From contig SUXX01000002.1 of the NCBI GenBank assembly GCA_015060735.1, positions 1 through 64,000 on the forward strand: a stretch of DNA of 64,000 nucleotides. Direction: 5' to 3'. Both the position numbers and the translations under genes were made by a program. The DNA comes from Bacteroides sp. Lineage in GTDB: Bacteria; Bacteroidota; Bacteroidia; Bacteroidales; Bacteroidaceae. Under the pieces are notes generated by a model. The model saw only the letters and a program-made list of their open reading frames with translations, searched no databases and was not told the DNA's origin. Positions 17,434-26,588 of the stretch are shown here, in pieces (the first letter of the stretch is position 1; each line of letters opens with the position of its first letter).

Positions 17434-20400
17434 ATGAAAAAGAAAATACATTTTCCTTACAGACAGGCGTTGTACTGCGGAATTGCCGCTTCCCTCCTGC
17501 TTTGCGGATGTGGACAAAACGGCAACACTCCGGAATCATTCGAACGCTCTGATTATTACACCCGCGGAATCGGACAATATCCCGGTTCTCCGGCCGAAGA
17601 TTTCTCGCCCAATCTGAAGCCCGATTACGACAACTATCGGAACATTGCGAAATTGCGTTCGGCTTACCACTCGTCGAGTTACGACTACAACCTGACCGCT
17701 CAGTTGGTTACCGATGGAATCATCGCCAACCAAGAGCCTCAGTACATTACCCTCAGTACGCCCGAAGGCAAAGTAGCCAAGCGTGAAAGCGAATGGAGTC
17801 TAGACAACGGCCCGTACTCTCGCAACACCATTATGGGAGAAAATACACACGTACTATTCTCTTTATCCAATTGGAGTGAAAAGGCCGACGGGCTCCGCTT
17901 GGCCGGCACCGTAGCCTATCACGAAGACCAAGCCAAGCAAGGTTACGAAATCATTTGCCAAGGCTCGAACGATGGTAGCAACTGGACAGAACTGGGTAAA
18001 ATCAGCGACAAGGAACTTCCGGGCCGTCAAACCCGCTATCGGGCCCATTCCGACCCGAACAAGGTAACGGAACAAGCTACACTACCGGTCAGAATGTTGC
18101 GGGAAACCATTCCATTCACCGCAACCGGTGACTATGCACAATACCGGGTAGTGCTGAACATGAAAGGAGCAGCTTATTGGACCTTTACAGCCATCGATTT
18201 CTATCACCAAGGCCAACAGCTGGACTTCCTCCCGTCCAAGTTCTTCAACAGCACCTGGATGAGTGCCGGCAACGAAGAAGAATGGATTTATGTAGATTTG
18301 GGAAGCCGATCGGAATTCGATCAAATCAAATTGCACTGGATTCAGAAAGCCAGCCAAGGAAAGATCCAAATTTCCGACGATGCCCAAACTTGGAAAGACC
18401 TAGCCAACTTACCGGGTGACGATGCGACCACCGATGAGATAGCCTGCAACGGCAAGGCCCGCTATGTACGTGTGCTGATGCAGCAACCCGCCAACGGTCA
18501 ACGCTACATGCTGAGCGAAATCGAAGTGATGGGTAAAGGTGGTTTGGTAGCCCAACCGCTCCCCCAACCCCAAGCCGAAGGAAAGACCTATCCGCTATCG
18601 GGAGGTAACTGGATGTTGCAACGTGCTTCTGCGGTTTCGGCCAATGGCGAAAGCATCTCCAAGCCAGATTTCAGCACCAGCGACTGGATTGTGGCAACCG
18701 TACCGGGCACCGTCCTGACCAGCTACAAGAACATCGGTGCCGTGCCTAATCCGAACTACGCCGACAACATCTTCCAAATCTCCGAATCGTTCTTCAACTC
18801 CAACTTCTGGTATCGCAATGAATTCGAAGTGCCCGAAGGCTTCAAGCAAGAACGCCTGTTCCTGAACTTCGACGGTATCAACTGGAAAGCCAACATCTAC
18901 CTGAACGGTACCAAGCTTGGTCTGATGGAAGGTGCCTTTGTCCGCGGCATGTACGATGTAACCGAGCACATCGTTGCCGGCAAGAACGTATTGGCCGTAG
19001 AGATTGTAAAGAACGCACACATCGGTTCGGTGAAGGAAAAATATGAAAAGAACACCGACTTCAACGGAGGTATCCTGGGAGCCGACAATCCGACATTCCA
19101 TGCCTCCATCGGCTGGGACTGGATTTCGACCATCCGCGGACGCAACATCGGTATCTACGATGATGTCTATTTGACCACCGCCGGCAAGGTCACCATTCAA
19201 GACCCGTTCGTGCAAACCGCCTTGGCTTTGCCCGATACGACCGCAACCTTGACTCCAGAAATCATCGTCAAGAACCACGAAGACCAACCGGTTAAAGGTA
19301 TCTTGAGCGGTCAGGTAGGCGACATCCGTTTCGAGCAACCGGTAGAGCTGGCGGCTCATGAAGAAAAGGTCGTATCCTTCAGCCCCGATAAGTTTACCCA
19401 ACTGAAGAACCAAACCTTGAACCTCTGGTGGCCGAAAGGCTATGGTTCACCTTATTTATACGATGCCAACTTTACCTTCAGCATCGACGGACAAGTGTCC
19501 GATGCCGAAGACTTCCAAGTTGGTATCCGCCAAATGGACTTCAACGAAGACAACGGTATCTTGAGCCTCTTTGTGAACGGACGCCGTTTCATCGGTCGTG
19601 GAGGTAACTGGGGCTTCGGTGAAAACAACCTCAACTACCGCGGACGTGAATACGACATCGCCGTGGCTCACCACGCCAACATGAACTTCACCATGATGCG
19701 TAACTGGGTAGGCCAAATAGGCGACGAAGAACTGTACGAAGCTTGCGATCGCCACGGCATCATGGTATGGCAAGACTTCTGGTTGGCCAACCCGGCCGAC
19801 GGTCCGGATCCTTATTATCCCGACATGTTCATCACCAACGCCGAGGACTATGTGAAGCGAATCCGTAGCCACGCTTCCATCGGTATCTATTGCGGCCGTA
19901 ACGAAGGCTTCCCGCCCAAGTACATCGACGATGCCCTCCGCTGCATTGTGAAGGCCGAACATCCGGGCATCCACTATATCTCCAGCTCGGCCGACGAAGT
20001 GGTGAGCGGTCATGGCCCTTACCGTGCCCTTCCGGTAAAAGAATACTTCACCTTGAAGAACGGAAGCGACAAGTTCCATAGCGAACGAGGCATGCCTAAC
20101 GTAATGAACTACGAAAGCTTGGCCCGCACCCTCAAGCCGGAAGACCTTTGGCCACAAAGCGGTAAGTGGGGGCAGCACGACTATACCATGGAAGGTGCCC
20201 AAGGCGGTGCTTCCTTCAACGCCATCATCGAAAAAGGCTTCGGCCAACCACAAAGTGCCAAGGAATTCACCGACCTGGCCCAGTGGGTAAACTACAACGG
20301 CTATCGAGGCATGTTCGAATCGCGTAGCCTCAACCGCAAGGGCTTGTTGTTGTGGATGACTCACCCGGCATGGCCGTCAATGGTATGGCAAACCTACGAC

Positions 20401-21042
20401 TACTACTTCGAACCGACCGCCGCTTACTTCGGTTGTATGAAGGCCAACGAGCCGCTTCACATCCAATGGAATCCGGCTACCGACGAGGTAGAAGTGGTGA
20501 ACTACAGTGCAGGTGCTCACCCTTCACTCATCGCCAAGGCACAAGTCATCAACATGGATGGCTCCGTAGCATGGGAAAAGGAAGCCACCGTGAACAGCAA
20601 TGAAGACACCACCGAAAAGTGCATCAAGTTGGAATTCCCAAGTAATCTTTCATCGGCCCACTTCGTCAAGCTTTACTTGACCGAAAACGGCAAGGTGGTA
20701 TCCGACAACTTCTACATCCGTGGTACCGAAGAAGGCAACTACCAAGCCATCAAGCAAATGCCAAAGGTAAGCTTGCAACAAGAAGTGAACACGCAGAAGG
20801 TGGACGATGCTTGCTGGAACGGAATCATCACGCTGAAGAACACCAGCCAGACTCCTGCCTTGATGATTCGCATCAACGTATTGGGAGCAACAGACGGCGA
20901 CCAGATACTGCCGATGTTCTATAGCGACAACTACTTCTCATTGCTTCCGGGCGAAGAAAAGACCGTCACCTTCCACTGGAAGGATGAAGACACTCGCGGC
21001 AATGCTCCGAAGGTAGTCGTAAGTGGCTATAATGTAAAGTAA
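17434..21042 (+). CDS. GH2 family glycosidase lipoprotein with F5/8-type C domain
   Basis: 1202 residues from ATG 17434; the upstream ATG at 17407 overlaps the previous gene. A lipoprotein signal ends at LLCGC (Cys26). Then come a F5/8-type C/discoidin-like carbohydrate-binding region (about 260-370) and a GH2 sugar-binding domain (about 390-560, with VPGTVLTSY and LNFDGINWKANIYLNG). An immunoglobulin-like part and the catalytic barrel follow. The likely acid/base is Glu824 in CGRNEG and the likely nucleophile Glu884 in HSERG. The layout resembles exo-beta-mannosidases and exo-beta-glucosaminidases of GH2; the substrate is not determined. No SusC/SusD pair is adjacent, so it is not in a classic polysaccharide utilisation locus. 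Confidence 0.87.
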   Translation: MKKKIHFPYRQALYCGIAASLLLCGCGQNGNTPESFERSDYYTRGIGQYPGSPAEDFSPNLKPDYDNYRNIAKLRSAYHSSSYDYNLTAQLVTDGIIANQEPQYITLSTPEGKVAKRESEWSLDNGPYSRNTIMGENTHVLFSLSNWSEKADGLRLAGTVAYHEDQAKQGYEIICQGSNDGSNWTELGKISDKELPGRQTRYRAHSDPNKVTEQATLPVRMLRETIPFTATGDYAQYRVVLNMKGAAYWTFTAIDFYHQGQQLDFLPSKFFNSTWMSAGNEEEWIYVDLGSRSEFDQIKLHWIQKASQGKIQISDDAQTWKDLANLPGDDATTDEIACNGKARYVRVLMQQPANGQRYMLSEIEVMGKGGLVAQPLPQPQAEGKTYPLSGGNWMLQRASAVSANGESISKPDFSTSDWIVATVPGTVLTSYKNIGAVPNPNYADNIFQISESFFNSNFWYRNEFEVPEGFKQERLFLNFDGINWKANIYLNGTKLGLMEGAFVRGMYDVTEHIVAGKNVLAVEIVKNAHIGSVKEKYEKNTDFNGGILGADNPTFHASIGWDWISTIRGRNIGIYDDVYLTTAGKVTIQDPFVQTALALPDTTATLTPEIIVKNHEDQPVKGILSGQVGDIRFEQPVELAAHEEKVVSFSPDKFTQLKNQTLNLWWPKGYGSPYLYDANFTFSIDGQVSDAEDFQVGIRQMDFNEDNGILSLFVNGRRFIGRGGNWGFGENNLNYRGREYDIAVAHHANMNFTMMRNWVGQIGDEELYEACDRHGIMVWQDFWLANPADGPDPYYPDMFITNAEDYVKRIRSHASIGIYCGRNEGFPPKYIDDALRCIVKAEHPGIHYISSSADEVVSGHGPYRALPVKEYFTLKNGSDKFHSERGMPNVMNYESLARTLKPEDLWPQSGKWGQHDYTMEGAQGGASFNAIIEKGFGQPQSAKEFTDLAQWVNYNGYRGMFESRSLNRKGLLLWMTHPAWPSMVWQTYDYYFEPTAAYFGCMKANEPLHIQWNPATDEVEVVNYSAGAHPSLIAKAQVINMDGSVAWEKEATVNSNEDTTEKCIKLEFPSNLSSAHFVKLYLTENGKVVSDNFYIRGTEEGNYQAIKQMPKVSLQQEVNTQKVDDACWNGIITLKNTSQTPALMIRINVLGATDGDQILPMFYSDNYFSLLPGEEKTVTFHWKDEDTRGNAPKVVVSGYNVK

Positions 21043-21065
21043 AAAAGTCATCTTCACTTTTTCAC

Positions 21066-21108
21066 CATCGTCATTCCAACTGATTCTCAACCGGTTGGAG
21101 TGACGATG
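21066..21108. repeat. Inverted repeat after the GH2 gene
   Basis: CATCGTCATTCCAAC (21066-21080) and GTTGGAGTGACGATG (21094-21108), one mismatch, 13-nt loop. It is a hairpin in the convergent gap, possibly an accessory terminator. Confidence 0.6.
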
Positions 21109-21115
21109 CCTGTTC

Positions 21116-21137
21116 CTGAAGTGAACTTCAGTTTTTT
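21116..21137 (+). terminator. Intrinsic terminator of the GH2 gene
   Basis: CTGAAGT / ACTTCAG stem with a GA loop followed by six Ts. Confidence 0.75.
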
Positions 21138-21155
21138 AGATTGAAGAAAGCAGAC

Positions 21156-22484
21156 TTACTTTAACTTCAAGATAAAAAGAACCGGATTATCGTCCACCTT
21201 CATCGTTTGAGCTAATTGAAGCAATTGTTCATTCTTATCATCTCGCAATACCTTTTGTTGTTTGATTTGCCCTATGCTCTCTATAATTTCTTCCGGTGTA
21301 TAAAAATCTATCCATTCATGTTCGTTGTGAAAAAAAGGAAAGAAAGTAGGACCACCGCAAAAATCATTGGTAAATTCAGGTACAGAAACAACTCTATAAT
21401 GTGCATTCATCAAATTGGAATGTTTCAATTCTCCTTTATTTCGAATGCTTTCAATGTGCCCTGTTTCCTTATCAAATTGTAACAAATAGGCATATTCTTC
21501 ATTCTCAACAACTAAATAGAGATAACTTCTCGCTTCAAGAAAATCCTTCACTATCAGGCATTGGTTGAAGTATTGCGATGTTTTATCTAGTCGATGGATT
21601 TCTTTATCCGATAATTTATTTCCACTATTCATCAGAAAACGCATACTTAATTCCCCTTTACAGGTTAATTGATAAATCGTGTCATTACCTTCAAATACCA
21701 CAGAGTAATTTCCGTTATAACGATTCAAAATTGGAGCTTCGCTTCCCCAAAAAGTACCTGCCTGAATGATGCTGGCACCGGACATTCCTTTTATTGCCTC
21801 GAGATTCTTTAAGGAAACGGGGTCGTATATACATGCCACGGTTTGGTTTTGAGCATCCTTTATCATAATTTGCCACGGTTCTTCCATGGGATTGGAGAGC
21901 GGAAGTTTTCGACGAACAATATGATTCCCATCGATAAAGCAATATTCTCTAGCCTCACCGGCATTTTTGTTGGCTATTAAAGATACTCCATCTTCTGCCA
22001 TCTTTCTTTTACCTAAAAATATTCCATTATCTAGGTGATAAGTTTTGAGTTCGTTGGTTGTGCCAAAATTTGAAGGAACATAAACTTCTTTAGTTATTTC
22101 ATTATATCCCAGTCCTCTAGTATAGTAGAAATCTTGTGGTCCATTCCCGAATTTTCCGATGTCACCGATGTATTTCCCTTGCTTATCGAAATGAAGAATA
22201 CGTTTTCCGACTCCAACCAACACCCCCGAAGGGGTGGATATAATGTTGGTTATATCTTCGTAGTTAAAGAGGCTATTGTCTGATGTTTCCAACGGAATAA
22301 TTTCAATATCAGCAGCTACATTACTCAACAATAAATGTTCTTCCAAATTCTTAATACCACTAACCATGTCAATGGTAGACAAATCAATATTTGTCGCTTG
22401 TTTTTCTTTCTTCCCACAAGAGAAGAACAATGTCACCGTAAGGGTTATCAGGCTCAAAATCTTTGTTACATGTATGATTTTCAT
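21156..22484 (-). CDS. 6-bladed beta-propeller lipoprotein
   Basis: 442 residues. The signal peptide ends in FFSCGKK (Cys23), typical of Bacteroidetes lipoproteins. The body has NHL-like propeller blades: GVGKRILHFDKQGKYIGDIGKFGNGPQDF and similar repeats later. This is the Bacteroidetes '6-bladed beta-propeller' family of unknown function, often found near signalling genes. A second member (22870-24066) lies divergently next to it. The promoter is predicted at 22535-22566. Confidence 0.85.
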   Translation of the reverse strand: MKIIHVTKILSLITLTVTLFFSCGKKEKQATNIDLSTIDMVSGIKNLEEHLLLSNVAADIEIIPLETSDNSLFNYEDITNIISTPSGVLVGVGKRILHFDKQGKYIGDIGKFGNGPQDFYYTRGLGYNEITKEVYVPSNFGTTNELKTYHLDNGIFLGKRKMAEDGVSLIANKNAGEAREYCFIDGNHIVRRKLPLSNPMEEPWQIMIKDAQNQTVACIYDPVSLKNLEAIKGMSGASIIQAGTFWGSEAPILNRYNGNYSVVFEGNDTIYQLTCKGELSMRFLMNSGNKLSDKEIHRLDKTSQYFNQCLIVKDFLEARSYLYLVVENEEYAYLLQFDKETGHIESIRNKGELKHSNLMNAHYRVVSVPEFTNDFCGGPTFFPFFHNEHEWIDFYTPEEIIESIGQIKQQKVLRDDKNEQLLQLAQTMKVDDNPVLFILKLK

Positions 22485-22534
22485 AAATCAGTTAAATGTT
22501 ATAATTTAATGTATATATCTTTAAAGGATTATTG

Positions 22535-22566
22535 CAAAACTATAAAATAAAGTTCAACTTAACAAA
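22535..22566 (-). promoter_or_regulatory. Bacteroidetes-type promoter for the minus-strand beta-propeller gene
   Basis: On the minus strand, TTTG at 22566-22563, a 20-bp spacer, then TAGTTTTG at 22542-22535: a near-perfect -33/-7 pair about 50 bp upstream of the start codon. Confidence 0.7.
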
Positions 22567-22704
22567 AGAGGGAATCCTAATTTTACTTAACAAATAGAAT
22601 TGAATGCAGAATCAAAGAGTATTTAAGGATTTCCGCCCCAAGCAGTATTTGCTTCCAATAAGAAAACTAAACACAGGATTATATTTGGGAGCAACAGGAC
22701 AGAA

Positions 22705-22739
22705 GTGCGTTTTCGCACGCAAATCGTGCGAAAACGCAC
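22705..22739 (+). promoter_or_regulatory. Tandem GTGCG-N4-CGCAC dyads: candidate sigma-54 activator site (site 1)
   Basis: Dyad A is 22705-22718 and dyad B 22726-22739; both are perfect GTGCG-N4-CGCAC and their starts are 21 bp apart. Together they also form a 15-bp perfect inverted repeat around CAAAT. The same pair of dyads precedes three sigma-54 promoters further on, so it is probably bound by the NtrC-type regulator at 32134-33501. Confidence 0.75.
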
Positions 22740-22794
22740 AAGAAGCAAAAAAAGAAATTAACATAACAGTTTAATAATTAACGATTTAACTATT

Positions 22795-22809
22795 TGGCAT
22801 ACTTTTTGT
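22795..22809 (+). promoter_or_regulatory. Sigma-54-like -24/-12 promoter (variant)
   Basis: TGGCATACTTTTTGT: GG at 22796-22797 and GT instead of GC at 22808-22809, with the normal 10-bp spacing. It lies 56 bp downstream of dyad B, against 57 bp at the three consensus promoters. It should drive the beta-propeller gene at 22870. Confidence 0.6.
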
Positions 22810-22869
22810 AGGTAAATAGAATCATATCAAAGAATAAATTACATCTTCAATTACATAAAATTTACTTAT

Positions 22870-24066
22870 ATGAAAACAGTCACATTATTATCTACTTTTT
22901 TATTGATCTTATTCAGTGCTTGTACTAAGAATAATTCAAAAGATACGACCAGACCTGTCGTTAATTTAAGAGACTATCTCAAGCAAACAGAAGTTACCAC
23001 CCTCGCTGATGAGATAAAAGATGTAAGCTATATACCATTGGAAATAACAGAAGATGACGCTTCCATTATTGACGGTGTTGCCAACTTTGCCGTATCCGAC
23101 AAATACATTTACGTACTCCCTGCCAAAGAAATGAGAATCGTTTTATTTGGAAGAGACGGGAAGTTTATACGTAATTTAATCCAATCAGGTCAAGGACCAG
23201 GAGAATTTATCGGAAGCATCTGTAGCATGCAATTCGATAGAAAAACCAACCGCTTGTATCTTTTTGATGTGCAAGACGTTTGGATATATACAGATGAAGG
23301 CGAATTCATTGAAAAACGTCATTATGATTTTATGTCTCTCTTAACATATAACCTTTCAGACAAAGAGATTGGTGCCATTTCATTTCCTTTTACTCCATTC
23401 GAGCAAGGAAGTTTCGGGATGGGAATCTTTACTAATCAGGGTGATACCATCACCATTGAAAACAACATGTTCTATTCGCCTTTAGTACCCAAAGAAAAGT
23501 CCGGATTTACCATGGATATTGCTGCAAATTATTCTCAATATCCTCCTTCCATGCTATTCAAAAGCGGAAGTAACGATACCATCTATCGGATGAAAAGCAA
23601 TGGAATAGAACCGTCCTTCGTGGTAAAACTAGATAATTCAGACAAACAAATTACCCGTTCACTTGATATAACCGACTTTGCAGGTATGCGTAATTTGGAA
23701 GATGAAAATGACATTGCCATGACCGATATAATGGAAACAGAAAAGACCTTGTATTTGCGTTTCCGTTACCAACATATTAATCATGTAGCTTCTATCAATA
23801 AAGAAACCGGAAATGTGAAAGTCGAGAAATGCGAACAGCCAAAGGATTACATGACAATGGCCAGAGCTAATCTATTACAAGGAATGTCAGGTACAAGAAG
23901 CTACAAGAATTTTCCGGTTTGGGGACGTGTCGAAAACAAAGAATTAATTCAAGTCATTACTCCTTATGAATTGGGATTATATGTAAACGAACCTATAACA
24001 ATCCCTACTGAGCTGAAGAATATAAAAGAAGACGAAAATCCAATATTCGTTTTTTATAAACTTTAA
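22870..24066 (+). CDS. 6-bladed beta-propeller lipoprotein, candidate sigma-54 regulon member
   Basis: 398 residues with a lipoprotein signal (lipobox FSAC, Cys18). An N-terminal stretch (VSYIPLEIT) precedes propeller blades such as MRIVLFGRDGKFIRNLIQSGQGPGEF and the adjacent FDRKTNRLYLFD. It belongs to the same Bacteroidetes family as the divergent neighbour (21156-22484), but the two are clearly diverged. Its function is unknown; it should sit at the envelope. Upstream are two phased GTGCG-N4-CGCAC dyads and a sigma-54-like promoter. This suggests joint control with the export locus at 33.6-50 kb, so it may be an envelope sensor or accessory protein of that system (inference). Confidence 0.85.
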   Translation: MKTVTLLSTFLLILFSACTKNNSKDTTRPVVNLRDYLKQTEVTTLADEIKDVSYIPLEITEDDASIIDGVANFAVSDKYIYVLPAKEMRIVLFGRDGKFIRNLIQSGQGPGEFIGSICSMQFDRKTNRLYLFDVQDVWIYTDEGEFIEKRHYDFMSLLTYNLSDKEIGAISFPFTPFEQGSFGMGIFTNQGDTITIENNMFYSPLVPKEKSGFTMDIAANYSQYPPSMLFKSGSNDTIYRMKSNGIEPSFVVKLDNSDKQITRSLDITDFAGMRNLEDENDIAMTDIMETEKTLYLRFRYQHINHVASINKETGNVKVEKCEQPKDYMTMARANLLQGMSGTRSYKNFPVWGRVENKELIQVITPYELGLYVNEPITIPTELKNIKEDENPIFVFYKL

Positions 24067-24667
24067 ATATTAAAATGATGATGACTATCGATTGTTTTTT
24101 CATCTGAAACATGTAGCGATGCAAATCGGTTTTTTCGTTTAAAAAGGGAACTGAAGGCACGGCTAAAATCATTGTCAAGGAACGTACTTTTATTGGAGCA
24201 TTTCTTCATAAAAAAGCTATAGTGAATAGATACAGATCCTTCGCGGTGCTCAGGATGACACGAGAAGAAAGTTCACTTCATTTTTTAATTGTGCCTTCAG
24301 TTTTTTATCAGTATGCTAACCATATCTCATTATCTTGATACTTCAGCAAGCGAGTGGGTATGAGACGCTTGTCACCTTCTTCCCTTTTTTCAAAAGTTCC
24401 TTGCTAGCAAAGCTCTTCCGATGCTGTCAACAAAGATATTTCCTCTTGAAGAATACATTATACGTAATACTTCGTACATTCATCTGTAATGTTTTGGATA
24501 TTTGTACTCAATATTATGGATATTCATTCAACAAGTTACGGATAAATTATTTTTCAGTAAGAAAATGTATATTCAAAAGCATACTTCGCATTATTAAAAT
24601 GCTCTACAATGTTTTTGATAAAAAAAACGTCTCGGATGCAAGATTTTCACTATACTTGCATTTATAA
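24067..24667. other. Gene-poor region with repeat remnants
   Basis: No convincing gene: the longest frame (24335-24667) has no family features and unusual composition. The stretch holds a 12-bp inverted repeat pair, AACTGAAGGCAC at 24149-24160 and GTGCCTTCAGTT at 24291-24302. A half copy of the GTGTCATCCTGAG repeat lies between the arms. It looks like decayed sequence. Confidence 0.5.
24233..24262. repeat. GTGTCATCCTGAG repeat, copy 7 (half element, inverted)
   Basis: CAGATCCTTCGCGGTGCTCAGGATGACACG is split as CAGATCCTTCGCG and GTGCTCAGGATGACACG; only one end of the element is present, in inverted orientation. Confidence 0.65.
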
Positions 24668-24892
24668 GATAAAGAAACACTGAGTTTCGATGCAAACAGA
24701 TTTACCTTAACGGATACACGTTGAGATTACACGACCGAAAAGGAATATACCGTCCAAGCAACCGGCAACAACGAATACAAACATCCGAAATTAAATTTAA
24801 TCTTTGACGATGGAACGGTATTGGAAGCTGCCATTTCAGCCAGAAACACCAATTATTATAGTGACGAAAAAAAATGGGACACAACGAGTTTG
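24668..24892 (+). pseudogene. Remnant of an unidentified gene
   Basis: One plus-strand frame reads like protein, including SFDANRFTLTD, then an in-frame TGA at 24722-24724. It continues with KEYTVQATGNNEYKHPKLN and IFDDGTVLEAAIS, ending at TGA 24890-24892. No start codon or upstream part is present (TAA at 24665). The composition fits the end of a secreted beta-rich protein, but I do not recognise the family. Confidence 0.4.
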
Positions 24893-24946
24893 AACGCCAA
24901 TAATCATTGAAACAAGTTTGGGGCACTCCAGATGCCTGATACACAA

Positions 24947-24999
24947 TAATTCTGCCGTTCGTGAAGAAGTGAAAGTAACTTCATCACGAACGGCAGAAT
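24947..24999 (-). terminator. Strong hairpin, terminator for the amidase gene
   Basis: Inverted repeat of about 23 bp with one internal mismatch, built around CTGCCGTTCGTGA and TCACGAACGGCAG, with a short loop. It lies just after the minus-strand amidase stop and could act in both directions. Confidence 0.65.
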
Positions 25000-25013
25000 T
25001 CGAATTTTCATCC

Positions 25014-25820
25014 TTATTTTCCCTTGTAATCGGCAATGATAGCCTCTGTAATCCAGTTGGCTAAAGCCTGACGGTTGTTCTCCAATACCAGGCGTTGCTG
25101 GTCGCGAGAATTGCGGATATTGCCCAATTCCAGATAGACGCCTGCCGGTTGGGTATTGCGAAGCACATACAGGTTTCGTTCGCTCACGGTACCTCGAAAA
25201 CCACGTCCGGGTTGATGTTTTTTGTACTTCTGCTGCATGGTGTTGCGAATACGGTTGGCCAACCGCTTGCCCAACTTGCTACCCGGAGCATGATAGAAAT
25301 ACACATCTGTCTGCTTGCCTTGACTACGGCTATCGATGTGTACAAAAATGGCACGCTTATAATTACTCTTGTCCTTGCGATAGAGTTGGTCAATCTTTTG
25401 GGAACGCTGTTTTAAGCGAGCCACCTGATCCAAAGGAATCGCCTTCCCCATACAGGTTTCACGCTTGCTGTTCTTCAGGATGGTTCCATTCCGAATACCA
25501 TCTTTCTTATCCTGGATGATGAAATGCACCTTGGCTCCCCGCATCATCAGCTCTCGTCCCAGACGAAGGACAATGTCGTAAGCATATTCGTCTTCGTGCA
25601 ACTTATGGCCTTGATAGTTGCCAATGGCACCCGGATCGGGACCTCCATGACCGCCCACCAAGTAGAAAGTTGCTCCCGAAAGTTCGCCGGACGTAATGGG
25701 ATACGAAGCCAAGGCCTTACCAAACAAGGGTTCCTTGCCGGTCTTCCGTTTTTTCTTCTGTGCCGAGACGGGGAGCAGAAGGACGAGGAGCGAGAGGAGG
25801 AATGCGATGATTCTTTTCAT
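25014..25820 (-). CDS. N-acetylmuramoyl-L-alanine amidase (Amidase_3)
   Basis: 268 residues from ATG 25820, beginning MKRIIAFLLSLLVLLLPVSAQ, a classic Sec signal peptide, so it acts in the periplasm. The zinc site is visible: His in GGHGGPDPGA, Glu in LHEDEYAYDI, His in FVHIDSR, and catalytic Glu in YLELGN near the C terminus. It cleaves the bond between N-acetylmuramic acid and the stem peptide. The frame runs 18 codons upstream but crosses toward a palindromic repeat copy, so the later start is better. Confidence 0.92.
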   Translation of the reverse strand: MKRIIAFLLSLLVLLLPVSAQKKKRKTGKEPLFGKALASYPITSGELSGATFYLVGGHGGPDPGAIGNYQGHKLHEDEYAYDIVLRLGRELMMRGAKVHFIIQDKKDGIRNGTILKNSKRETCMGKAIPLDQVARLKQRSQKIDQLYRKDKSNYKRAIFVHIDSRSQGKQTDVYFYHAPGSKLGKRLANRIRNTMQQKYKKHQPGRGFRGTVSERNLYVLRNTQPAGVYLELGNIRNSRDQQRLVLENNRQALANWITEAIIADYKGK

Positions 25821-25842
25821 ATTTTGACTGTCAATCTTTAAC

Positions 25843-25875
25843 CGTGTCATCCTAAGCAAAACGAAGAATGACACG
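25843..25875. repeat. GTGTCATCCTGAG palindromic repeat, copy 8 (minimal)
   Basis: CGTGTCATCCTAAGC and AAGAATGACACG flank a few bases: a 33-bp short form between the amidase and thioredoxin genes. Confidence 0.7.
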
Positions 25876-25883
25876 TCATTATG

Positions 25884-26471
25884 TTACTCAGCCAACATCT
25901 CATCAATCTTCTTGCATAACGATGCAAATTCTTCTTCGTTGTACAAGCGGGTAAGCATCACAATCTTACCGGTCTTGTCTACCAACACATTGCGAGTGAT
26001 ACCGGCCTTGCGGTCAGCATACTTGGCAAAAATGTCGGCACCCGGGTCGAGTCCCAATGGATAAGTTACACCGGTCTTTTCGGCAAAAGCTTTCACTGTG
26101 GCTAACGGTTCATCGCGGTCTACCCCATAAAGGGCGAAGTTAGGGTTACTTTTGTGTTTCAGCCAGATGTCTTTTTCAATAAAAGGCATTTCCTTGCGAC
26201 ATACGCCACACCAACTGGCGGTAAACTGAAGCATAACTACCTTTCCACGAAGGGCGGAAAGTTTTACCTTTTGCCCGTCGGTCAGTTCCATTTCAAACTC
26301 AGGGGCCATATCGCCCACTCTCACTATATAACCCACTGAATCGGGTTCGTGTGTACCGGCTTCGACCACCACCGGCTTGCTTTCTACTACCGTATCTTCA
26401 CTCTTCTTGCCGTTTGACTGACAAGAAGCCAAAGCCGCTACAAACACGGCCACTGTCATAATCTTTTTCAT
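25884..26471 (-). CDS. TlpA/ResA-like thioredoxin lipoprotein
   Basis: 195 residues. A lipoprotein signal with lipobox ALASC (Cys17) is followed by an AhpC-TSA/redoxin domain. The redox pair lies in ASWCGVCRKEMP near residue 90, and the domain opens with VGDMAPEFEMELTDG. It should be an envelope thiol-disulfide protein (TlpA/ResA type). It is encoded upstream of the amidase on the same strand, but a repeat copy separates them. Confidence 0.9.
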   Translation of the reverse strand: MKKIMTVAVFVAALASCQSNGKKSEDTVVESKPVVVEAGTHEPDSVGYIVRVGDMAPEFEMELTDGQKVKLSALRGKVVMLQFTASWCGVCRKEMPFIEKDIWLKHKSNPNFALYGVDRDEPLATVKAFAEKTGVTYPLGLDPGADIFAKYADRKAGITRNVLVDKTGKIVMLTRLYNEEEFASLCKKIDEMLAE

Positions 26472-26502
26472 ATTGTTTTTTAATTATTAATTCTTCCACT
26501 TG

Positions 26503-26510
26503 CAAATATA
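26503..26510 (-). promoter_or_regulatory. -7 promoter element TATATTTG (minus strand)
   Basis: Minus-strand TAnnTTTG, 31 bp upstream of the TlpA-like start. No matching -33 TTTG was found. Confidence 0.45.
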
Positions 26511-26552
26511 GAGAAAATCCGCTTTAAATGAGGTACTTTGAAAAAACTTTCG

Positions 26553-26560
26553 TACTTTTG
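26553..26560 (+). promoter_or_regulatory. -7 promoter element TACTTTTG
   Basis: TAnnTTTG match 28 bp upstream of lysS; the -33 region is weak. Confidence 0.5.
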
Positions 26561-26588
26561 TTCCCAAATTGAGTTAAAGTTTTAACAA

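Noticed and set aside
17434..21042. Polysaccharide utilisation locus around the GH2 gene
   Set aside because: No SusC/SusD-like pair or hybrid two-component regulator is adjacent.
24335..24667. 110-codon plus-strand reading frame
   Set aside because: No family features, rich in Phe/Cys/Arg, no ribosome-binding site, and set among repeat remnants; most likely chance.
24702..24944. Minus-strand reading frame of 80 codons
   Set aside because: It is antisense to a better coding-like frame (24668-24892) and has no recognisable features.
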